Origin: Dysgonamonadaceae bacterium
GTDB taxonomy: Bacteria; Bacteroidota; Bacteroidia; Bacteroidales; Azobacteroidaceae
DNA length: 5,313 nucleotides
Assembly: GCA_031276105.1 (NCBI GenBank)
Contig: JAISNS010000153.1
Location: 1-5,313 of the forward strand
Direction: 5' to 3'
A program made the translations under genes and the position numbers. The notes beneath the pieces are model-generated. The model saw nothing but the letters and a program-made list of their open reading frames with translations. It did not search any database and was not told the DNA's origin. Position 1 is the stretch's first letter. The number at the start of each line of letters is the position of its first letter. Shown here in pieces: positions 1-5,313 of the stretch.

Positions 1-1172
1 AACGGAATGATTGTTTCTTCGAAAACGGTCATTTTTTCTATTCCGCGGTCTGTAACCAGATACGTGTTTTCGATACCGGCGGCGCCCGTTCCCGGCAAAA
101 CGAATTTAGGTTCGTAAGCGATTACCATGCCCGGTTGCAGGACGTCTTTGGAGCGAGCCGTCAGTACCGGACATTCGTTGATTTCGATTCCCACGCCATG
201 TCCCACGAATTTAGCTTGTTGAACGGTTCCCATAAAGCAGGCGGATAATCCGGCTTTGTGCGCCGTTTCCAGCGAATGATTGTATATTTCGGCGCAGGAA
301 AGACCGGGTTTTCCGTTTTCCATCAGCCAATGATGCATGTCGATCGATACCTGATGCGCCTTATAAGTTTCATCCAGAAGCGTTCCATAGGAATAGACGC
401 GGGTCATATCGGTCATATAAGCCGTGAAATTGCCGGCCATATCGACCATAACCGTTTGTCCGGGCTTTATCAAACTGCCGTTCGCGCCTATCGGCAGGCA
501 AGGATGCGGGCCGGCTCCACCGAGCGCGAAATCGCAGGGGGAAGGCGTAGCCGCATTGTCGCCCGTCAGGACGCTTCCCATGAATATATCCATATTATTC
601 CCGAAAGCGCGGAAGATGCCGATTGAACCGTGTTGTCGCATGAGTTTTTCTATTTCGCGCTGAAAATCCGAATCCGTCATTCCCGGCCTGAAAAGCGAGG
701 GTATCCGGGCATAGACTTCGTTGTGTTTCAGGGCAGAATACTTGAACTGTTCCACTTCCCACGGGGTTTTTATCATCCGGGCTTGGCGGAGGAGCGACGT
801 AGCGTTTACGGTTTTTTTCGGCTTGAACGCCGTTTGTAAGCGGATACATTCGTTATAAGTCAAATGATCGGTTTCCAAGGCTAAAGCAGAAGGAAGAGGG
901 ATATTTCGTTCGTTCAACAAAGCAGGTATATCTTCCGGTTTGCGGACAGGTACCGTTTTTTCGGCGGAGAATGTACCCGGTTTGCGCACAAAACAAATTG
1001 CTTCGCCTTCGCCGGGAAGATAGAGGTAACCGTCGAATACCTGTCCGGTTAAATAGTAAATGTTTACAAAAGAAGTGATTAAACAGGCATTGGCCGCCTG
1101 TTCTTTCAATAATTGCCGTATGCGCTCCCGTCGGATTTGCAAATCTTCCGAAGAAGGAAAAGATGGATTCAT
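1..1172 (-). CDS. M24 family metallopeptidase (Xaa-Pro aminopeptidase/dipeptidase-like), 3' end cut by window edge
   Basis: Predicted cytoplasmic two-metal peptidase that removes residues next to proline in peptide turnover. I translated 390 codons without a stop; the frame leaves the window on its C-terminal side, and relatives are about this long, so only a few residues should be missing. Residues ~12-130 resemble the creatinase N-terminal domain and ~140-380 the pita-bread catalytic domain. All five expected metal ligands are visible: D244 (MVDMAG), D255 (MTDMTR), H325 (FVGHGVG), E354 (AYEPKF) and E368 (GIENTY). Spacings D244-D255 (11) and H325-E354 (29) equal those of E. coli PepP as I recall them. 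H223 (GPHP) fits the substrate-side His, but N332 stands where PepP has its second active-site His. No signal peptide is seen. The start is the ATG at 1172-1170, about 22 nt below a predicted transcription start, without Shine-Dalgarno. Exact substrate (dipeptide or longer Xaa-Pro peptide) cannot be decided from sequence. Confidence 0.93.
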   Translation of the reverse strand, partial: MNPSFPSSEDLQIRRERIRQLLKEQAANACLITSFVNIYYLTGQVFDGYLYLPGEGEAICFVRKPGTFSAEKTVPVRKPEDIPALLNERNIPLPSALALETDHLTYNECIRLQTAFKPKKTVNATSLLRQARMIKTPWEVEQFKYSALKHNEVYARIPSLFRPGMTDSDFQREIEKLMRQHGSIGIFRAFGNNMDIFMGSVLTGDNAATPSPCDFALGGAGPHPCLPIGANGSLIKPGQTVMVDMAGNFTAYMTDMTRVYSYGTLLDETYKAHQVSIDMHHWLMENGKPGLSCAEIYNHSLETAHKAGLSACFMGTVQQAKFVGHGVGIEINECPVLTARSKDVLQPGMVIAYEPKFVLPGTGAAGIENTYLVTDRGIEKMTVFEETIIP

Positions 1173-1199
1173 AGATGTGTTTATTTTGTAATTGAGGTG

Positions 1200-1228
1200 C
1201 AAATGTAAGAAAATATTTCGTATTCACC
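1200..1228 (-). promoter_or_regulatory. Predicted Bacteroidota promoter of the M24 peptidase gene
   Basis: Read on the minus strand, TACATTTG (1207 down to 1200) is an exact match to the Bacteroidota primary-sigma -7 motif TAnnTTTG. The -33 element is weak: the best candidate is GGTG at 1228-1225, 17 bp upstream. Transcription would begin near 1195, giving a leader of about 22 nt that is A-rich (CAATTACAAAATAAACACATCT before the ATG, read in pieces) and has no Shine-Dalgarno, as is usual for this phylum. The position just upstream of the start codon supports the call; it has not been tested experimentally. Confidence 0.6.
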
Positions 1229-1230
1229 CT

Positions 1231-1263
1231 TTTGTTTTTTTTTAGGAAAAAACAATATCTTTG
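1231..1263 (+). promoter_or_regulatory. Predicted Bacteroidota promoter of the HTCS gene
   Basis: TTTG at 1231-1234 matches the -33 element and TATCTTTG at 1256-1263 matches the -7 element TAnnTTTG exactly, with a 21-bp spacer that is within the usual range. Transcription would start near 1268-1271, leaving a leader of only about 18-21 nt before the ATG at 1289. The leader (TTTAATTCCAAATTTTTGCACC region) is A/T-rich and lacks a Shine-Dalgarno. An in-frame stop (TGA, 1193-1195) with no ATG after it until 1289 confirms that start. The spacer contains long T and A tracts described separately. Confidence 0.72.
1234..1253. repeat. Short inverted repeat inside the HTCS promoter spacer
   Basis: GTTTTTT (1234-1240) and AAAAAAC (1247-1253) are perfect 7-bp inverted arms separated by TTTAGG. 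The repeat fills most of the space between the -33 and -7 elements of the HTCS promoter. It could be an operator, or simply a bendable T/A tract, since homopolymer arms pair by chance more easily than mixed sequence. It is unlikely to be a terminator because the stem has a single G-C pair and no coding gene ends here. Confidence 0.4.
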
Positions 1264-1288
1264 TTCTTTAATTCCAAATTTTTGCACC

Positions 1289-4200
1289 ATGTATAAACGT
1301 CTCTTACTCTTTCTCTTTTTCCTTTATCCGGAATGTATTTTTTTATTTCCGGCGCCGGTCGCCAATTACCGCTTTGCGCACATTGCCGGACGGGAAGGAC
1401 TTCCCCACCAGCAGGTAGAAGCCTTGATGCAGGACGATAAAGGCATGTTGTGGATCGGCACCCGCAACGGTCTCTCGCGCTACGACGGTTACAACATGGT
1501 CAGCTATTTCAATCAGGCCGACGATCCCCACTCGCTCAGCCAGAACTTTATCAAAACGATTTATCAGGACAGCAAAAAACGGATATGGATCGGCACGTAC
1601 AAAGGTATTTGCCTCTACCGGCCGGCTACCGACGACTTTCAACGCTACGAACTCGCCGGATCGGCCATCGGAGCAGTCGTGGAAACAAGCGCCGGAAAAA
1701 TCATCTGCGGAGGTACGCAACTCTATCTCTTCGATGAAGAATCCGGCGCCTTTGTTATCTGTCCGCGTCAGGATTCCGAACCCATCATATCTATGGCCAT
1801 CGACCGCAACGACCGCTTGTTTATATCTACCAACCGCTCCCTGTTTTACTGCGATGCGTCTTTCTCCAAAACAACCCAAATCAATCCGGCTTACTTTTCC
1901 GATTTCATCACCGGTTACGACGGCATCATACCCCTGTTTTTCGACTCCAAAGGCCGCCTCTGGATCGGACGCAACGGCAAGGGCGTCATGAATATCCATC
2001 CCGATACCGATGAAGCCATCCTGTACGACGCTTCGCAAATTTCCGACGGAACGGTGCGCGCCATCAGCGAAGACGACAAGGGACGAATCTGGCTCGGAAC
2101 CGAAAAGGGAATCACCATCCTCGACGCCAACGGCGAAACGGAAATCATTCGACAAGACTTCGTCGGTAAAAACAAACTGAGCGACAACGCTATATATACC
2201 ATCCTCTGCGACCGCGACGGAAATATCTGGATTGGAACTTATTTCGGAGGTATCAACGTTTTACTCAAAAACAACGAACAGTTTCACTGGATTGAGGCCG
2301 GATACGGCCCGAAAAACATCAAAGGAAAAGCCGTCCGGAAAATGCTCGAACTGAAGAAAAACATACTCTGGGTAGCCACCGAAGACGGCGGCCTAAATAT
2401 CTACAACACGGCAACCGGCGATATAGACGTTTTCGACCGCATTCCGGGATTGACGCACAATGTACACGAACTGTTTTACGACGAGGAAAGCAACGAAATG
2501 TGGATCGGAACTTACCGCAACGGACTGTTTCGCTACCACCTTTCCTCCGGAAAATGGCTGCAATACCTGCCCGGACAGGGAAACACCTTGCCGTCGGACG
2601 CCATATTTTCCATCACAAAACAGCAAAACGGAACGATATGGGTCGGAACAATCCTCGGATTACGCTATTACGACCCCGCAAAGAAAGGCTTCCTCACAAT
2701 CAGTCACCCCGCGCTGGATAACGATTTCATTTATTGCCTGCTAATTGATAAAGAAGACAACGTATGGGTTGGCACCCGCAACAACGGCCTCTTCCGCATC
2801 GACGCTCAAACCCACGAAGTAAACGGATGGACGGCCAAAGGAAACAATCCCCAACTCAACGACAATTATATCACCAGTCTGTATCAGGATTCCAACCGCC
2901 GGATATGGATCGGAACCAATAACGGCGGCCTGCAATACATCGACCCTTCGGAATTGATCATCAAAACCTTGAACAGCGACCTTTCCCTGTCGAAAACAAC
3001 GATTTGCAGCGCCATCGAAGACGAATTCGGTCGCCTCTGGATAAGCGCCGGCTCAGGATTGTATCAGTTCAACAAAGCACGCAGTTCATTCATCTGTTAC
3101 ACGGTCGAAGACGGGCTGCCGGTCAATCAGTTTAACTTCTCCTCCTCCCTGCAAGCCCAAAACGGATGGCTGTATTTCGGCAGCGTCAACGGCCTGATTG
3201 CTTTCGACCCGAAAGTCATCAAAGAAGACCGGAAACCCTTTCATGTCCACCTCTTGTCACTGAATATTGATTACCAGTTAGTAACGGCAAAAGACCCGGA
3301 TTCGCCGCTGATCGCAGCGCTGGACGACATGCCGGTCATTGCGTTTTCCTACAACCAGTCGCGCTCGTTCGGCATCGACTACGCAGCCATTTCGCTGGGA
3401 AACACCAGCACCATCAACTATCAGGTACGTCTGTTGGGCATGGACGAAAAATGGCGCAATGTAAGACAGGAACGCAAATTCATCGGTTCCAACCTGCCTT
3501 CGGGAACTTATACCCTGCAAATCCGGGCAAACAATTCCAACGAAGGCTGGGAAGAGGCGCCGGTGAAAGAAATCAAACTGATTATCCGCCCGCCCTTCTA
3601 TCTGTCGTATTGGGCGTATCTGTCCTACGCCACAGTCCTCGTGCTGACCCTGTATTTCTGTTACCGGATATTTTCCATCCGGTTGAGGGAAAAAAACGCC
3701 GTCCGAATAGCGAACATGGAAAAAGAAAAACTGGAAGAAATCAACAAAATAAAGATGGAGTTTTTCACCTCGGTTTCCCATGAACTGAAAACGCCCCTTT
3801 CGCTGATTATGGCTCCGCTGAAACACATCTCCCAACACCGGGAACTGTCGCCGGAATCATCGGAACACCTGAATATTGCTATCAAAAACACCAATAAAAT
3901 GGTGGGACTGATCGACGAATTAGTCACTTTCAACCAAGTAGAATCGGGCAGCTTTCAGTTTTACATTCAAAAAGGCAATCCGCTCGATTTCATCGAAAAT
4001 GCAGCGCAACTGTTTAAGGGAAGCGCTTCGGAAAAAGCCATATCCTTTTACGTTCACTGCGAAAATAACGGGGAAGACGTCTGGTTTTCGCCTTCGTATG
4101 TCGAAAAAATCACCAATAACCTGTTGTCGAACGCCATTAAATTTACGCCGCAGGACGGTAACGTTTTCGTCGATGCAGCCATTACCGACCATTCGGACGG

Positions 4201-5313
4201 CTACACCTACCTGCGTATTCAGGTAAAAGACACGGGAATCGGCATTGCCGGCGAAGAACTGGATAATATCTTTGAAAAATATTACCAGACCAAGCGCGGA
4301 CACAACGTGAACAACAAAGGATGGGGATTGGGACTTGCGCTTGTCAAGCGGTTGGCAGCCATCCACAAAGGAAATGTTTCGGTCGAAAGTACGATGGGAA
4401 AAGGCAGCAGCTTTGTCGTCAACCTGAATGTATCGGAATCGGCATTCGACATACGAAACAAAATCAATTCGGACAAAATGCTGGTATCGCTCAATCAGTA
4501 TGAATTTGCCACGCCCTTATCGGAAACGGCATTATCCACTCCCCAGCCGGTCGATAACGAACATACCGCCTTGCAACCGTCTGTGTTGCTGGTAGAAGAC
4601 AACGCAGAATTACTCCACTTCCTGTCCGGCATTTTTTCGCCGAAGTACCACGTCTTTTTAGCCGGAAACGGCCGCGAAGCATTAGACATTGCCCGGAAAT
4701 ATCCCGTCGATTTAGTGATTTCCGACGTAATGATGCCCGAAATGGACGGCAATACGCTGTGCCGCAACCTGAAAAACGATATATCCACTTCGCACATACC
4801 CATCATCCTGTTGACGGCCAAAAACGACACCGGCGACATTATCAAAGGCTACGAAAGCGGTGCGGAAGCCTACGTACAAAAACCGTTCGATCCGCAAATA
4901 CTGGAACTTCAGGTCAAAAACATCATCCAAATCAAGCAGGTACAGCGTGAAAAATTTGCAGACACGCTGGGGAGCGACGTCGAGTCGGCCGCTTTGAGCA
5001 AATACGACAAAGAGTTTATCCACAAAATCAACGAACTGATAGAGGATAACATCGGCAACGACCGGTTTTCCGTTGCCGACATAACGCAAGACCTCGGCGT
5101 CAGCCGGAGTCTGTTGCATGTCAAGATGAAAAGCCTGTTGAACATTTCGATGGGCGATTACATCCGAAAAAAGCGGCTGAACAAAGCCTGCGAACTTCTT
5201 CGCGAAGGCTACAATGTTTCGGAAACGACATGGAAAACAGGCTTTGCCGATCCGAATTATTTTTCCAAATGCTTCAAGAAAGAATTTGGCGTGCGGCCTA
5301 CGGATTTTCAACG
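1289..5313 (+). CDS. Hybrid two-component system (HTCS) sensor kinase / response regulator / AraC-type activator, 3' end cut by window edge
   Basis: One membrane protein combining sensor, kinase and transcription factor; such proteins detect a periplasmic ligand (often an oligosaccharide) and activate nearby utilisation genes. The frame is open for 1341 codons to the window edge. Order: signal peptide 1-25 (KR then a Leu/Phe-rich core, possible cut after A25); fourteen propeller repeats ~30-640, many with WIGT/WVGT cores; Y_Y_Y domain ~690-768; transmembrane helix ~774-793; signalling helix ~794-824; HisKA with phospho-acceptor H831 (SVSHELKTPLSL); HATPase_c ~930-1035 with N-box N944/N948, G1 box D981-TGIGI and glycine box G1011-WGLGL; linker ~1036-1096; receiver ~1098-1212 with E1103/D1104, phospho-acceptor D1146, T1176 and K1198; AraC domain ~1240-1341 with two helix-turn-helices. 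The last residues (GVRPTDFQ) match the usual family end, so the stop should lie a few codons beyond. All kinase and receiver catalytic residues are present, so it is predicted active. Start ATG 1289 is the only one after the in-frame stop at 1193. Ligand unknown. Confidence 0.97.
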   Translation, partial: MYKRLLLFLFFLYPECIFLFPAPVANYRFAHIAGREGLPHQQVEALMQDDKGMLWIGTRNGLSRYDGYNMVSYFNQADDPHSLSQNFIKTIYQDSKKRIWIGTYKGICLYRPATDDFQRYELAGSAIGAVVETSAGKIICGGTQLYLFDEESGAFVICPRQDSEPIISMAIDRNDRLFISTNRSLFYCDASFSKTTQINPAYFSDFITGYDGIIPLFFDSKGRLWIGRNGKGVMNIHPDTDEAILYDASQISDGTVRAISEDDKGRIWLGTEKGITILDANGETEIIRQDFVGKNKLSDNAIYTILCDRDGNIWIGTYFGGINVLLKNNEQFHWIEAGYGPKNIKGKAVRKMLELKKNILWVATEDGGLNIYNTATGDIDVFDRIPGLTHNVHELFYDEESNEMWIGTYRNGLFRYHLSSGKWLQYLPGQGNTLPSDAIFSITKQQNGTIWVGTILGLRYYDPAKKGFLTISHPALDNDFIYCLLIDKEDNVWVGTRNNGLFRIDAQTHEVNGWTAKGNNPQLNDNYITSLYQDSNRRIWIGTNNGGLQYIDPSELIIKTLNSDLSLSKTTICSAIEDEFGRLWISAGSGLYQFNKARSSFICYTVEDGLPVNQFNFSSSLQAQNGWLYFGSVNGLIAFDPKVIKEDRKPFHVHLLSLNIDYQLVTAKDPDSPLIAALDDMPVIAFSYNQSRSFGIDYAAISLGNTSTINYQVRLLGMDEKWRNVRQERKFIGSNLPSGTYTLQIRANNSNEGWEEAPVKEIKLIIRPPFYLSYWAYLSYATVLVLTLYFCYRIFSIRLREKNAVRIANMEKEKLEEINKIKMEFFTSVSHELKTPLSLIMAPLKHISQHRELSPESSEHLNIAIKNTNKMVGLIDELVTFNQVESGSFQFYIQKGNPLDFIENAAQLFKGSASEKAISFYVHCENNGEDVWFSPSYVEKITNNLLSNAIKFTPQDGNVFVDAAITDHSDGYTYLRIQVKDTGIGIAGEELDNIFEKYYQTKRGHNVNNKGWGLGLALVKRLAAIHKGNVSVESTMGKGSSFVVNLNVSESAFDIRNKINSDKMLVSLNQYEFATPLSETALSTPQPVDNEHTALQPSVLLVEDNAELLHFLSGIFSPKYHVFLAGNGREALDIARKYPVDLVISDVMMPEMDGNTLCRNLKNDISTSHIPIILLTAKNDTGDIIKGYESGAEAYVQKPFDPQILELQVKNIIQIKQVQREKFADTLGSDVESAALSKYDKEFIHKINELIEDNIGNDRFSVADITQDLGVSRSLLHVKMKSLLNISMGDYIRKKRLNKACELLREGYNVSETTWKTGFADPNYFSKCFKKEFGVRPTDFQ
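1409..3220 (+). repeat. Fourteen beta-propeller repeats (two seven-bladed propellers) within the HTCS sensor
   Basis: The conserved W-[IV]-G-T core position recurs about every 39-47 residues: residues 55, 100, 139, 178, 225, 268, 314, 361, 405, 451, 493, 540, 584 and 629. The count is fourteen, as expected for the paired seven-bladed propellers of HTCS sensors. Ten of the copies keep a recognisable W-[ILV]-[GA]-[TR] core. Blades 3 (IICGGT), 4 (LFISTN), 13 (LWISAG) and 14 (LYFGSV) are degenerate. Blades 2 and 12 are the closest at DNA level, sharing the 14-mer CGGATATGGATCGG at 1580-1593 and 2900-2913. The first repeat begins with GLPHQQVEALMQD, the typical opening of this sensor type. Confidence 0.88.
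3608..3667 (+). other. Single transmembrane segment of the HTCS protein
   Basis: Residues 774-793, following the Y_Y_Y ending IRPPFYLS, form an aromatic and aliphatic stretch (YWAYLSYATVLVLTLYFCYR) ending in a basic cytoplasmic side. Together with the N-terminal signal peptide it places the propellers in the periplasm and the kinase, receiver and AraC domains in the cytoplasm. Confidence 0.88.

Noticed and set aside
258..839. Plus-strand open frames of 69-122 codons over the left part of the window
   Set aside because: They are antisense to the M24 catalytic domain, whose metal ligands D244 and D255 fix the coding frame on the minus strand.
1211..1218. 8-bp palindrome AAATATTT in the intergenic region
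   Set aside because: Short, AT-only and expected by chance in sequence this AT-rich; no second copy or flanking symmetry.
853..1290. 145-codon minus-strand frame starting inside the intergenic region
   Set aside because: It is in a different frame from the M24 peptidase, begins at the reverse complement of the HTCS start codon, crosses both promoters and ends in low-complexity sequence without domain features.
1322..1336. Possible lipoprotein cysteine (C16 in LYPEC) in the HTCS signal peptide
   Set aside because: The preceding residues YPE do not fit a lipobox, and the hydrophobic segment continues past the Cys, so an ordinary signal peptide is more likely.
1343..2155. 270-codon minus-strand open frame opposite the HTCS propeller region
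   Set aside because: The plus-strand frame here is an unmistakable propeller domain. The antisense opening results from plus-strand codons ending mostly in C or G, which avoid stops on the opposite strand. The antisense product shows no recognisable domain.
3278..4366. Minus-strand open frames of 148-186 codons opposite the Y_Y_Y, HisKA and HATPase_c regions
   Set aside because: They are antisense to catalytic motifs (H831, N-box, DTGIGI) that fix the coding strand and frame; no promoter motif or family resemblance supports them.
4712..5311. 199-codon minus-strand open frame opposite the receiver and AraC domains
   Set aside because: The plus strand here encodes D1146, K1198 and canonical helix-turn-helix sequence; the antisense frame is a compositional by-product.

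Overview
The window looks like ordinary chromosomal DNA from a member of the Bacteroidota, most likely Bacteroidales. Three things point there. The long plus-strand gene has the complete architecture of a Bacteroides-type hybrid two-component system (HTCS) regulator. Both genes are preceded by exact matches to the Bacteroidota -7 promoter motif TAnnTTTG. Neither gene has a Shine-Dalgarno sequence; the leaders are A/T-rich instead. I cannot assign a genus from sequence alone.

Layout: (1) positions 1-1172, minus strand, hold an M24-family (Xaa-Pro aminopeptidase/dipeptidase-like) metallopeptidase. It starts at 1172 and runs off the left edge with only a few C-terminal residues likely missing. 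(2) Positions 1173-1288 are a 116-bp AT-rich divergent intergenic region carrying one promoter for each gene. (3) Positions 1289-5313, plus strand, form one open frame of 1341 visible codons. It encodes, in order, a signal peptide, a fourteen-bladed (2 x 7) periplasmic propeller sensor, a Y_Y_Y domain, a transmembrane helix, a HisKA and HATPase_c kinase, a receiver domain and an AraC-type DNA-binding domain. It leaves the right edge just before its expected stop codon. There is no gene-free stretch longer than 300 bases and no terminator, RNA gene, mobile element or CRISPR array.

How the genes work together: the HTCS protein should sense an extracytoplasmic ligand, in characterised relatives usually an oligosaccharide, and switch on a nearby operon, typically a polysaccharide utilisation locus. 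No such locus is visible here, so its target must lie outside the window. The peptidase is probably a housekeeping enzyme of peptide turnover that merely shares the divergent promoter region, although co-regulation cannot be excluded.

I found no previously undescribed system. The points worth a second look are the compact divergent promoter pair with an inverted repeat inside the HTCS promoter spacer, an Asn replacing a catalytic-region His in the peptidase, and two departures from consensus in the HTCS protein (a Trp in the ATP-lid glycine box and Thr-Thr-Trp in the second DNA-binding helix-turn-helix).
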